From: Nageia nagi
Lineage: Eukaryota; Pinophyta
DNA: 64,000 bases
Assembly (NCBI GenBank): GCA_050084985.1
Contig: JBITNC010000002.1
Location: 35,278,001 to 35,342,000, forward strand
Direction of reading: 5' to 3'
Shown here: positions 33,148 to 45,566 of the stretch, piece after piece
Layout: every line of letters starts with the position of its first letter
Position numbering within the stretch: position 1 is the first letter of the stretch
Notes under the pieces: generated by a model
Told to the model about the DNA's origin: nothing
Database searches by the model: none
What the model saw: the letters and a program-made list of their open reading frames with translations, nothing else
Program-made: the position numbers and the translations under genes

Positions 33148-36100
33148 TACAAAACCTTTACAATAATGCATTATACATTCCAACACTCCCCCTTAATGCA
33201 ATGTTGGGATAGAGCGAATAAGAGAGAAGAGAAAGTAAAAGAGTTCTTCAAATAGATACAACAAAGATAAGAACTTTTTATATGTTTGTGAAGTAAGAAA
33301 AATCTAGTTTGAGACTCACTACTTTGCTAAATACAATAATTAACCATAACCGGTTTCAATGTACATGAAGTAGTCATCCAACTGAAAGTCATGAAGAGTC
33401 TCCAAGGGCTTGCATACCTAAGGTAAGTAACCTGCAATCTCAAAGGAACTTGCAAGTTATAAGTACTTCAAATAACAAGATCAGTTAGATGCAACATATT
33501 CATCTCAACAAAGATAGATGAATCACACAAATGCCATCATGAACTAATCAATGGTACACTATAAGTCATCATGAAGATGCTATGCAAAAAAATCAATCAC
33601 CTGCTGTATATAAAACATGTGTTGATTATCAGTGCAAAATAGAGTATGCACATACGAGTTCCTCACATATAGGTAACTGAACAGTGCCAAAAAATACATA
33701 AGATTTCCTCACACATGGATAACTGAACAATGCTAGATTGGCCAATCTTTTTGCTTTAAAAATTTGTACAAGTTCCTCATACAAAGCGAACTTACCACGA
33801 AGGTGTACAACAAAATCAACACTATAAAACACAAAATTCTCTTAAGGGTGAAGTTGCCATCACAAAAATGAATTCAATCACAAGAATTCAAACTTCACTC
33901 TCCCTTGAGGGCAACTTCACCAATCCGATGGCATCCCTAAGTTTACAGAACTGAGCTTTCGGGAGAGGCTTGGTGAACAAATCAGCAAAGTTCAAGGTGG
34001 ATGGACAATACTCCAAGTGTATGATGCCATCAAGAACTTTCTCCTTGATAAAATGTGCCTAGATTTTCACATGTTTCGTTTTCTGATGGAACACAAGATT
34101 CTTAGCCAAAGAGATCATAGATTGATTATCTGAATGAATCAAAGATGAGCCACTTTGCTTATACCCAATTTCTTTCAGAAGATGCCTTAGCCAAATGGCG
34201 TCCTGGGTTGCAATAGACATGACACGGTATTTAGCTTCTGTGGTGGAAAGAGAAATAGTAGGCTACTTCTTGGAAGCCCAAGAGATAGCACCTAAACCAA
34301 TGCTAAACACTTATGCAGAGGTTGATTTCCTATCATCTTTATCTCCTCCATAGTCAAAATCTTAGAATCTAGAGAGAACAAACGAGGGCAACTTAGAATA
34401 CTTGAGAGGAAGATCTTTAGTCCTTGCAACATAACTCAAAATTTGCTTTATAACATCGAGGTGCTTAACATAAGGTTTCTGCCTGAATCGTGCCATCAGA
34501 TTCACTGCAAAGGCAATATCTAGCTTGGATATAGTTAAATATAGAAGACTACCAATTAATTACCTATAAGCTGTAGCATTAGCTAACTGAGAGTTGGAGC
34601 TCAGAGAAACAGTGATTCCAAGAGAAACTGGGATCACAACATATCTACACTCCATTCCAAACTTCTGCAAGATGTATGATATATATTTAAATTGATTGAG
34701 ATAAGTACAATTTTTGTATTGATACACTTGCATTCCAAGATAGTAGTGCAAGAGACCAAGATTAGTCATTTCAAATGTTGTTTTAAGTTTAGATATGCAC
34801 TCTTGAATGATTTCATCATTGTTTCTAATTATCAGAAGATCATCCACATAAAATAGAATCAAGACCACGTCTTTTCCTTGAGTGAGCACATATAGATCGG
34901 AGTCAGGAAAATACTTGAAGAAACCAATGTCTGCAAAATACCTTGAAATCTTCTTGTATCAAGCTCTAGGTGCTTGCTTAAGTCCATATAATGACTTTTT
35001 TTGGCTTTCACACAAAGGATTCTTTGCCTTCCATAATAGACCCTTCCCGTTGATTCATAAAGATTTTCACATCTAAGTGACCATTAAGAAATGCACTTTT
35101 TGACATCAAGTTGAAAAACTTTCTATCATTGAGTTGCAGAAAGAGCAAGGATAATTCTTACAATAGGCATCTTTACCACGGGAGCAAAGGTTTCTTCATA
35201 ATCTACACTGTATTTTTGAGCAAAACTTTTGGCTACTAACCTTGCTTTGTATATCTCAATATCTCCAAATGAATTGAACTTGACCTTGTAGATCCACTTA
35301 TTGCCAATCACATTATTCTCATTGAGATAAGGAATCAAATCCCAAGTTTCATTTTTCGTAAGCGTCTCATACTCCACTTTCATGGCTTCCATCCAGCACT
35401 TGTGCTTAAAAGCTTCTTTGAAGGTTGAGGGCTCATGCTTGTTGTCAATCTTAGAAAATAAAGATTTGTTCAAGGTCATGCTTCTAGTTACTAGTTGAGT
35501 TCGAGAGTTTTGTTTCTAAGATGAGTTGTTTGCATCAATATCTAACTAGCTAGGTGCAATTGAAGAGACCTCTGGATCTTCAACATCCTCATTAGAAATA
35601 GATTCTTCAGGAAGTTCATTGAACTTTACATCCCTTGAAACAAACACGGATTTATAGGATGGAGAGTAGAGCCTGTAGCCTCTATGTTGACTATCATATC
35701 CCACAAAGATGCATTTTTCAGCTCTTTTGTTTAACTTCTTTTTTTTTTCAGAAACAATGTAGGATAATGCTTCACAACCAATCACCCTAAAGTATGAAAT
35801 GTTAGATTTTCTTCCTAACCATGCTTCAAAAGGAGTTTCTTCCTAAACGGCTTTTGTGGGACATTTATTCAAGGTGTAAATGGTAGTGCTTACTGCTTCA
35901 CCTCACAACAAACTAGAAAGATTATCCAACATGCATCTAGCCATTTCCATAATTGTTCTATTTTTTTTTCAGCAACACCATTTTGCTGAGGAATGTAAGG
36001 AATCGTAAATTGCCTCTTGATTCTATACTTAGCACAATAATCATTAAACTTATTATTGTTATATTCTTCTCCATTATCTGATCTCAACATCTTGATTTTA

Positions 36101-36240
36101 AGGTTAGTTTGATTCTCAATAAAGGTTTTAAAAATCTTAAAACTCTCAAAGGTTTGATCCTTGTGCTCAAGTAGATATTCAAAGGTTATTGTACTAAAGT
36201 CATCAATGAAGGTCAAGACGTAAGATGCTCCTTTAAGCGA
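33148..36240 (-). mobile_element. copia copy A, 5'-truncated, minus strand
   Basis: It consists of a 38-bp remnant of the 3' LTR (33148-33185), the polypurine tract (33186-33197, CTCCCCCTTAAT on the plus strand), the 3' UTR, and RNase H, RT and part of integrase. It stops inside integrase at about 36240, where 3' UTR sequence of copy B begins. The gag, protease and 5' LTR are absent. Confidence 0.88.
33875..36240 (-). pseudogene. copia A pol remnant
   Basis: In minus-strand order it has integrase (FIDDFSTITFEYLLEHKDQT, RSDNGEEYNN, IPYIPQQNGVAEK), the linker (KCIFVGYDSQHRGYRLYS), RT ([27 protein letters not shown], catalytic YVDD at about 34839-34850, YYLGMQVYQYK) and RNase H ending near the DGIIHLEYCPSTLNFADLF block. 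Frame shifts and stops fall between the open stretches at 36216-35890, 35785-35546, 35479-35126 and 34889-34560. The integrase DNGEEY keeps its acidic residue, but the protein cannot be made whole. Confidence 0.9.
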
Positions 36241-37970
36241 ACGTGCAAGTCATAAGTATCTCAAATAACAAGTTCAGTTAGATGCAACATATTCATCTCA
36301 ACAAGGATAGATGAATCATAAAAATGCCATAATGAACTAATCAATGGTGCACTATAAGTCATCATGAAGATGCCATGCCAAAAATTTAGTCACCTGCTGT
36401 ATATAAAACATATGTTAATTAACATTACAAAAATAGAGCATACACATACGAGTTCCTCACATATGGATAACTGAACAGTGCCAAAAGATACATAAGAGTT
36501 CCTCACATATGGATAACTGAATAGTGTTAAATTGGCCAATCTTTTACTTTAAAAAATTTGTACAAGTTCTTCACACAAAGCGAACTTACCACAAAGGTGT
36601 ACAACAAAAACCAACACTATACAACACAAAATCCTTTTAGAAGTGAAGTTGTCATCACAAACATGAATTCAACACATAAGAATTCAAATTTCACTCCCTC
36701 TTGAGAGCAACCTCACCAACCTAATGGCATCCCTAAACTTACAGAACTGAGCTTTCGAAAGGGGCTTGGTGAACAAATCAGCGGAGTTCAAGGTGGATGG
36801 ACAATACTCAAGGTGTATGATGCCATCAAAAACTCTCCCTAATAAAATGGGCATGGATTTCCACATATTTTTGTTTTCTGATAAAACACATGATTCTTAG
36901 CCAAAGAAATAGCCGACTAATTGTCTGAAGAAATCAAAGATGAGCCACCTTGCTCATATCCAATTTCTTTCAGAAGATACTTTAGGTAATGGCTTCCTAG
37001 GCTGCAATAGACATGGCACAGTATTTAGCTTCTGTGGTGGAAAGAGAAACAGTCGATTGCTTCTTGGAAGCCCAAGAGATAGCATCGAAACCAATGCTAA
37101 ACACATACGCAGAGATTGATTTCCTATCATCTCTATCTCTCCCATAGTCAGAATCTGAGAATCCAAAAAGAACAAATGAGAAAAACTTAAAATACTTGAG
37201 ATCAAGATCCTTAGTCCCTGCAACATACTTCAAGATTTACTTAACAACATTAAGATGCTCAACATAAGGTTTTTGTATGAATCGTGCCATCGGATGCATT
37301 GCAAAGGCAATATCTGACTTGAATATAATTAAATACAAAAGACTACCAATTAATTGCTTGTAAGCTGTAGCATCAACCAATTGAGAGTTGGAGTTAAGAG
37401 AAACAGTGATTCCAAGAGAGATTGGGATCGTAGCATATTTGCACTCCATTCCAAACTTCTGCAAGATGTCTGATATATACTTAGATTGATTGAGGTAAGT
37501 ACAATCCTTGTATTAATACATTTGCATTTCAAAATAGTAAGACCAAGATGAATCATTTCAAACGTTGTCTTAAGTTTGGATATTCACTTTTGAATGATTT
37601 CATCATTATTCCCAGTAATCAAAAGATCATCTATATAAAGGAGAATCAAGACCATGTCTTTTCCTTGATTCAGCACATATAGATCGGAGTTAGAAAAACA
37701 CTTGAAGAAACCAATGTCTGCAAAGTACCTTGAAATATTCTTGTACCAAGCTTTAGGTGCTTGTTTAAGTCCATACAATGACTTTTTTAGTTTGCACACA
37801 AAGAACTCTTTGTCTTCCATCATAAACCCTTCTAGTTGATTCATGAAGATTTCTACATCTAAGTCACCATTGAGAAATGCACTATTGACATCAATTTTAA
37901 ACACTTTCCATCCTTGAGCTATATAAAAAGCAAGGATAATCCTCACAGTATGCATCTTTGCCACGCGAGC
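36241..37970 (-). mobile_element. copia copy B, 3' half (minus strand)
   Basis: It contains 3' UTR sequence (36241-36680) with the GTTCCTCACATATGGATAAC tandem units, RNase H (about 36684-37240, ending DGIIHLEYCPSTLNSADLF) and the C-terminal part of RT (37237-37970). The catalytic motif is YIDD instead of YVDD (about 37626-37637). RT breaks at VAKMHTVRI where copy C is inserted, and the missing N-terminal RT resumes at 46054. Its own polypurine tract and 3' LTR are absent. Confidence 0.88.
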
Positions 37971-38392
37971 TGTTGGAATGTATAATGCATTATTGTAAAG
38001 TTTTGTATTAAATCTTCTATGTAAGTTCATTAATACTTAAGGGTATCATTTGATGTGCATGTCATGCTTTTGTATATTGGATAAAAGGGTGATCTAAAGA
38101 GGGATTTTGGTCTATAAATAGAAGGTTCCATCTTTGTGATTACACACTTATTTGTGGAGTAAAGTTATGTTATAAGATAGAAGTGTAAGAGTTGAGATTA
38201 GGAAGATTATAAGAGTTGTATTTGTGATTGAAATAAAGATCTAGTTAATGGATGTAGTCTTAGTTGGAGGAACCACTTTACATCTTGAGTTACTTTGTGA
38301 GATTGTTTTATTTGTGAGTTTGTTAAATGTGTATTATGAGCTTTCAAGAGATCTTGGTTGTTTAGGAATTATTTTTAGTGTTAGTTCCTTTA
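37971..38392 (+). repeat. 5' LTR of copia C
   Basis: It begins TGTTGGAATGTATAATGC and has a TATA box at 38113-38119 (TATAAAT). It is 422 bp because a block of about 70 bp, present in the 3' LTR and in copy B's LTR, is missing after ATCATTTGAT. The end is TA instead of CA. Confidence 0.92.
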
Positions 38393-38395
38393 AAT

Positions 38396-38409
38396 TGATA
38401 TCAGAGCAC
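38396..38409 (+). promoter_or_regulatory. primer-binding site of copia C
   Basis: TGATATCAGAGCAC lies four bases after the LTR. It differs by one base from TGGTATCAGAGC, the sequence that pairs with the 3' end of initiator methionine tRNA and is standard in plant copia elements. Confidence 0.88.
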
Positions 38410-38827
38410 CTTAGAAGCTCGTCTTCACATTCTTGGTGTGGAAGCTCTTCTTCTTGGGTTCATCTCTTCATTGTTGAGATAAAATTCAAGATAAGATATA
38501 ACCTCCTACATAAAATCTCCTTTATTTTGTCATTTGGCTTATTTCACTAATGATACTAACATATATTGAGTTGTGTTAGCTATTTTTTTGAAAAAATATG
38601 ACTAAAAATAGAAATATAATGTTTTTTAGTTATACTAACCTCTATTGAGTATGATGTTAATTTTTTTTAAAGAGATTAATATATAAAACAAAATTGCAAT
38701 ATTTCTTTATACCATTTATTGTTGAATTAAAGAGGCAGCTCTCAATTTTTAAAAAATAAAAAATAAAAATTGATGAGAAGCTTATTTACTTTTATTCAAA
38801 GTTTGAAATTCTTTTCATTGTTGAAAG

Positions 38828-38862
<35 letters not shown>

Positions 38863-40890
38863 AAAAAACAAAACGAAAGGGGGGGATGCAATTTTTTCTT
38901 TACTACATTTTTTTTCAAAATATTAATATAGTTGTTGAACAAGCCAATGAAGTACTCGGCTTCCATTTGGACTTGGGGCGAATGACTTGGCTGTTGTTAA
39001 CTAGATCTTCTCCTTCGCCTCGGCCTCTATTAGACCGACTGGTCCGCGTGGCTCCATCCCTGGTTTGATTGGTCTGTGCAAAATAATTTTATGGTTCTTT
39101 TTTTTTCCTGTGAAGCCCATATTTATCTATAGTTCTACTGCCAGCTCTGCACGACCCTCCTACAAACCCTTCTCGTCGTCCTTTGCATCTCGCGAGCTCC
39201 TCTAGGAAGCTTCTAGTGATAGCCCTGACACGTTATTCTCCCCTGGAAGCCACTGTGTTTCTCCCCTGGCATCCGTCACCTGTGATCTCTTCAGATAAGG
39301 CTGCCTTTAAAATAAGGTGGTGCTCTAACCAATGGTTATTGATTTTGTTTTCTCTCTCCTACCTTGGCGTTGAGTAAAACAAAAGAAGGGGGCTCACAGT
39401 TAATGTTTTTTGTTGATGCATTTAATTTCTTACTTGCAAATCCTTCATGGCACATTCAATTTGTTTTGATTGCTTACAAGGTAACTTGCAATAATTTACA
39501 CTCTGCCCACATTAGTTGCCTTGAGTAGAGTAAAAGGTAAGTTTTTTGTAGGAAAGTAGTCATGAAGTACATTTATGTTTTATCATTCTTTTTGGGTAAG
39601 GTGTGGAGTAGTAATACTTTTTTAAATGTCTTTTGTGTGGCAAATATTGCAAGTAAAGGAAATAATGTTTTAAAGATAATTATTTAAAGCAAAAAATTAA
39701 AATTTTGCCTTGGCCAATTTTTTTGCAATAAATTTGGTAATTTTTAAATTACAAAATGCAATTGTGGCCATACTATCCTAAGCATTTCTTCAAGGTGTTT
39801 TTTTTAAGTAAAGAGAGGGAATAATCATTTATGCTTATTTAGAAATTTTTATGCCTATTAAGTTTTTGAAAGGACTAGTTCTTGTGTAGGAATGATGCAT
39901 GTTTACTTAAATTTTTTAAAGCTAGTGAATAATGCATTTTTATTAATACTTAAAGTTTAATTTTTAATACATGCTTGAGAACTTAATTTTTTAAGTTAAT
40001 GCTTAGGATTTAAATTTTTTTTAAGATGCAATAATGCATGTTGAGTGTTTATCCTCATGCAAAGTTAACTTGTGCAAATTATGGATCTATGTAAAGATGC
40101 CCTTTAGGGGTTAGTAAACAAAACCCATTGGACAATTAGGTTTCAAATTGAATAGATGATATTTTATTTATGCTCTTTACTTTATGTTTCGCATTTTGAT
40201 TTACTTGCTTATGCAAATAAAAACACAAACATTGATATGAGCAACTCCTTAAAATGAATACATCCGTACATACATTCCACAACATGACTTGTTTGGGGAG
40301 CCATGAGGTGAGGACAAACGGACTGGAGCTTTTAAATTTGACGATCCAAATGATGAAAAGTTCGTACTTCTTAATTACCTTTAAGTCCTCTGTTGGTTTG
40401 AACATAACTTTATTAGGTGGACAAGTATGTGTGTAGTGATACCACATGTTCGCACGTTCATTCAAGGATTATCCTAATAACTTAGGAGAAAAACTTGAAA
40501 TCTAATCAAGATTAATAATTTGATTGATCTAATAAACGTCGAAACCTTAGAAAATAATTAGTACTTCTTATGAGTATATTACTGTTCAAAGAAAATTCAT
40601 TGAGGATTGGTAGTACTTGGGCTCCTCTTGTGTGGGCATCCAAGTGAAAGCCTAAGTTTAGATAAGAAAATAAGCTTCAACAATATCACTCTACATCTAC
40701 AGTTCTTGAGATGAGAAATGTATTTGGGTACATGGGTTATTATTTGAATTGTAAAAACATTTACACTTGTGAATCAAATCAAACATATCTTTAGTGTTAA
40801 ATGTAACATGTATTATTTACTTGGTTAAAACTTAACATTTAATGTTATTTATTGAAATCACATGTTTATTATTTCATATTCTTGTGTAAC
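38410..40890 (+). other. long untranslated leader of copia C
   Basis: About 2.5 kb separates the PBS from gag. It holds a (TA)15 run at 38831-38860, a less AT-rich part at about 38990-39370, and A/T-rich repeats with ACTTAAA words to the right. No conserved ORF is seen. Its right end (40100-40900) matches copy B's leader at 48660-49500 in inverted orientation. Confidence 0.7.
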
Positions 40891-40894
40891 AAAT

Positions 40895-41870
40895 AGGAGA
40901 ATCCTTTTTACCCAAACACATTCTTGATGGTTCTAACTATGGAATTTGAGAACCTCGGATGAGAGTTGAATTGCAGGTAAAAACGTTTTAACAAACAGTG
41001 AATGAGAATCTTGTACCTTCTATAGATGAGAAGGTATTAGAGGCCTACAACATAAAAAATGAGTTAACAACTTTCATGATTTATCGTCTAGTTTCAGATG
41101 ATATGCTCTTGATGATTTTCTCTTCAACCTCGATAAAGAAAGCTTGGGATAAGCTTAAGCAAATCTACCTTAATTCAAACTTTTCAAGAAGGTTTACCAT
41201 TCTCCAAAAGTTGCTTCAATCTTGTCAAAGAAAAGATGAAAATATGACTATCTACTTGAATAAAATCATTGACCCAAAGACTCAACTTGTTGCTTGTGGG
41301 TGTAATGGATCAATGATGAGTTCATGGTCATCATCATTCTTCAAAGCTTTTTTTCAAAGTTTGAAAATTTTGTAATAGTTATCGATACAAGGTTTGATGA
41401 TGAAGAAAAAGTCATCTCTATTGAGAATCTATCTAGGCACCTATTGAAGCATGAGAAAACCTTTAACAATAAGATGTTGATTTTTTCTCTTAAAATGTTA
41501 CCTTTGATGCAACCAAAACTCTTCTCAAGAAGAAGTTCAACCATCAAAAGAAATCTTATCTTTCTTCCTTCAAAAGGTTTGAGAAAAAAGGTAATGGCTA
41601 CAACAACAGTAAGAATAACAGAAATAATAACCACAACAGCAGAAAATATGGTAACAACAATCATTTCAAGCAAAGAGATGGAAAAGGTAAAGTAAACACT
41701 CTTTATCCTACGAAAAAGTTTGATAGCAATTATAACTATTGTGGCATTCAAAGTCACAAAGAAATTGATTGTTACAAAAAGAAAAGAGAGAAAAAGAATA
41801 AAGGTAATGGAAATGTAAAGAATTACAAAGAAAAAAAGAATATTCATGCTAATTTTGCTATGACGTTGTA
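40895..41870 (+). pseudogene. copia C gag
   Basis: Read across frame breaks it begins with the SFLPKHILDGSNYG-type gag start and continues VNENLVPSIDEKVLEAYN, MIYRLVSDDMLLMIFSST and KLKQIYLNSNFSRRFTILQK (UBN2-like gag domain), then RHLLKHEKTFNNK. The zinc knuckle near 41740-41780 reads NYNYCGIQSHKEIDC: the first Cys of CxxCxxxxHxxxxC is Tyr. Gag would form the virus-like particle and bind element RNA. Stops and shifts near 40950, 41270 and 41400-41700 destroy it. Confidence 0.85.
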
Positions 41871-41889
41871 TTTTATATCTCTCTTTTTC

Positions 41890-44800
41890 ATCTAAATGGA
41901 TTGTTGACTTTGGTTGCACTAATCACTTATGCTTTTAAAAAAAAAAAATTAAAAACTTTCACAAGTATAAAAAAATATTTTTATGATAGGTGATAACTTT
42001 ACCCTTGAAGTCCAAAGAATTGGGAGTGTGCTAATTCATGAAAAAGTTCTTGAAAATGTTCTCTATATTTCTAAGTTAAGGATGAACCTTCTCTTCGTGA
42101 TCCAAGTTGCTAGAAAAGAGCACTTTTTTAAGTTTGATTTTCAATCATGGTGCATTAAGAAAGGACTTGCCACTTTGGTTAAAGGATTTGTGAAAGATAA
42201 CCTCTACATTGTAGATCAAGTTCCATCAAAGATGTGTCTTGCTTTTAATATGTGTTCTAAAGGTAATCTTTGGCACCATTGTTTAGGGCATCTTAACTAT
42301 AAGAGTATTCAAGTCATGAAAAACCAAGAACTTGTGAAAGGTTTGCCTTTAATTTCTTCTTCGATTGGTTTATGCAAGAAGTGTATTTTTGGTAAGATGC
42401 ATAGACAAAAGTTTGAAAAAGATCAGACAAGAAGAGCATCTCAACTTCTTCAACTTGTGCATTCGGATTTGATGGGTCCAGTTTAGACTATCATTTAGAG
42501 GAGCATCTTACGTCTTGACCTTCATTGATGACTTTAGTAGGATGACCTTTGGGTATCTGCTTGAGCACAAGGATCAAATCTTTGAAAATTTTAAGGTTTT
42601 TAAGACCTTTATTAAAAATCAGATTAACCTTAAAATCAAGATGTTGAGATTAGATAATGGAGGAGAATATAACAGCAATGAGTTCAATGATTATTGTGCT
42701 AAGTATGAAATGAAGAGACAGTTTATGATTCCTTACACTTTTCAGTAGAACAATGTTATCGAAAGAAAAAATAGAACAATTATGAAGATGGTTAGATGCA
42801 TGTTGGGTAATCTTCTTAAATTTTTGTGAGGTGAAGCTGTGAACACTGCTATTTACACCTTGAATAAGTGTCCCATAAAAGTCGTTCAGAATAAAACTTA
42901 TTTTGAGGCATGGTAAAAAAGAAAACCTAACATTTCTCACCTTAGGGTGTTTGGTTGTGAAGCTTTCTCCTACATTATTTTTGAGAAAAGAAAGAAGTTG
43001 GATAAAAAAGTTGAAAAATGCATCTTTGTAGGTTATGATAGTCAGCATAAAGGCTACAAGCTTTACTCTCCAACCTATAAAGCAATATTCATTTAAAAAG
43101 ATGTAAAGTTCAATGAACTTCTTGAAGAATTTACTTCTAATGAGAATATTGATGATCTAGAGGACTCTTTAGTTGCTTCTAGTTGGTTGGATATTGATAT
43201 AGACAAGTCACCTCAGGAACAAAATTCTCCAACATAAAAGATAACAAGGAGCATGACTTTGAACAAATCTTTAATTACCAAAATTGATAACAAGCATGAG
43301 CCTTCAACCTTCAAAAAAGTTTCTAAGTACGAGTGTTGGATGGAAGCCATGAAAGTCGAATATGAAGCATTTATGAAAAATAAAACTTGGAACTTGGTTC
43401 CTTATCCCAATGAAAATAATGTGATTGGGAATAAGTGGATCTACAAGGTCAAGTTCAATTCAGTAGGAGATATTGAGAAATACAAGGTAAGGTTAGTAGC
43501 TAAAAGTTTTGCTCAGAAATACAATGTAGATTATGAGGAAGCCTTTGCTCCCATGGCAAAAATGCCTACTGTAAGAGTTATCTTTGCTCTTTCTGCAGCT
43601 TAAAGATGGAAAGTTTTTCAATTTGACATCAAAAGTGCATTTCTCAATGTGTGTAAGTTAAAGAAGTCCTTATATGGACTTAAGCAAGCACCTAGAGCCT
43701 GGTACAGAAAGATTTTAGGGTACTTTGCAAATATTGGTTTCTTCAAGTGTTTTTTTTACTTTGATTTATATGTGCTTAATCAAGGAAAAGACATGGTTTT
43801 GATACTCTTTTATGTGGATGATCTTTTGATTACTAAAAATAATGATGGAATCATTTAAGAGTGCATATCCAATCTTAAGGCAACGTTTGAAATGATTGAT
43901 CTTGATCTCTTGCACTACTATCTTAGAATGCAAGTATATCAATACAAGGATTATATGTACCTTAGTAAATCTAAGTATATATCAGACATCTTGCAGAAGT
44001 ATGGAATGGAGTGTAGATATGCTGCGATCCCAATCTCTCTTGGGATCACTATTTTTCTAAGCTTTAACTCTTAGTTAGCTGATGTTATAGCTTACAAGCG
44101 ATTAATTGGTAATCTTTTGTATTTGACTATATCGAAGTTAGATATTGCCTTTGTATTGAATTTGATGACACGATTCATGCAAAAATCTTATGTTAAGCAC
44201 CTTAATGCTGTTAAGCAAATCTTGAGGTATGTTGCAGAGATTAAGGATCTTGCTCTCGAGTATTCCAAGTTGCCCTTATTTGTTCTCTCTGGATTCTCAG
44301 ATTCTGATTATAGGGGAGATAAAGATGATAGGAAATCAACCTCTACATATATGTTTAGCATTGGTTTAGGTGCTATCTTTTGAACTTCCAAGAAGCAACC
44401 TACTATTTCTCTTTCCACCACAGAAGTTGAATATCATGTCATGTCTGTTGCAACCTAGGAAGCCATTTGGCTAAGACATCTTTTGAAAGAAATTAGGTAT
44501 GAGCAAGGTGGCTCATCTTTGATCTCTTCAGATAATTATTCGGCTATTTCTTTGGCTAAGAATCTAGTGTTCCATCAAAGAACAAAACATGTGGAAATCC
44601 ATGCCTATTTTATCAGGGAGAAGGTTCTTGATGGCATCATACACTTAGAGTATTGTCCATCCACCTTGAACTTTGTTGATTTGCTCATCAAGCTCCTCCC
44701 GAAAGCTCAATTTTATAAGCTTAAGGATGCTATCGGATTGGTGAAGTTGCTTTCAAGAGGGAGTGAAGTTTGCATTCTTATGTTGAATTCATGTTTGTGA
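41890..44800 (+). pseudogene. copia C pol: protease, integrase, RT, RNase H
   Basis: The protease site reads WIVDFGCTNHLC, so the usual DSG is DFG. Pre-integrase zinc-finger region: LWHHCLGHLNYKSIQ with CKKCIFGK. Integrase: HSDLMGP, TFIDDFSRMTFGYLL and [27 protein letters not shown] and YVDD at about 43811-43822. About 23 residues are deleted after KSAFLN, which runs straight into [12 protein letters not shown]. RNase H: SDSDYRGDKDDRKSTS, then SLSTTEVEY and RTKHVEIHAYFIREKVLDGI to the stop near 44799. More than ten stops or shifts are present. The missing RT block alone would probably inactivate the enzyme. Confidence 0.93.
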
Positions 44801-45557
44801 TGACTTCACCCTTAGGAGGATTTTATACTGTATAGTGTTGATTTTGTTATACACCTTCGTGGTAAGTTTACTTTGCATGAGGAACTTGTACAAATTAGCC
44901 AATCTAGCACTGTTCAATTATCTGTGTGAGGAATTTTTATGTGTCTTTTGACACTGTTTAGTTATCCATATGTGAAGAACTCATGTGCATACTCTATTTT
45001 TGATCAATTTAGCATTATTCAATTATCCATATGTGAGAAACTCTTATTTATTTTTTGGTATTGTTAAGTTATCCATATGTAAGGAACTCGTATGTGCATG
45101 CTTTATTTTGTAATGATAATCAACACATATTTTATATACAACAGGTGACTATAAGTTTTTGGTATGGCATCTTCGTGATAACTTATAGTGCACCATTGAT
45201 CAGTTCATGATGGCATTTGTGTGATTCATCTATTTTTGTTGATATGAATATGATGCATCTAACTAATCTTGTTATTTGAGTTGCTTATGACTTGCAGGTT
45301 CTTTTGAGATTGTAGATTACTTACCTCAAGTATACAAGTTTTTGGAGACTCTTCACGATTTCTAATTGGATGACTACTTCATGTACATTGAAACCAGTTG
45401 TGGTTAATGATTATGTTTGGTAAAGTAGTAAGTCTCAAATTAGATCTTTCTTACTTCACAAATATGTAAAAAATTCTCATCTTCATTGTATCTATTTGGA
45501 GAACTCTCTTACTTTCTCTTTTTCTTCTCTCTTACTCGCTTTATTCCAATATTACAT
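44801..45557 (+). repeat. copia C 3' UTR with tandem units
   Basis: After one unit like those of copy D, three or four imperfect units of about 55-65 bp follow, with core TTATCCATATGTGAGGAACTC. Copies A and B carry the same unit (GTTCCTCACATATGGATAAC on the plus strand). The array lies before the PPT. Confidence 0.75.
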
Positions 45558-45566
45558 AAGGGGGAG
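45558..45566 (+). promoter_or_regulatory. polypurine tract of copia C
   Basis: AAGGGGGAG lies directly before the 3' LTR. Confidence 0.9.

Noticed and set aside
41341-41919. Long minus-strand frame of 192 codons opposite copia C gag, and its twin at 47750-48328
   Set aside because: Hydrophobic shadow frames opposite the Asn/Lys/Thr-rich gag tail. The gag sense is on the other strand in both copies.
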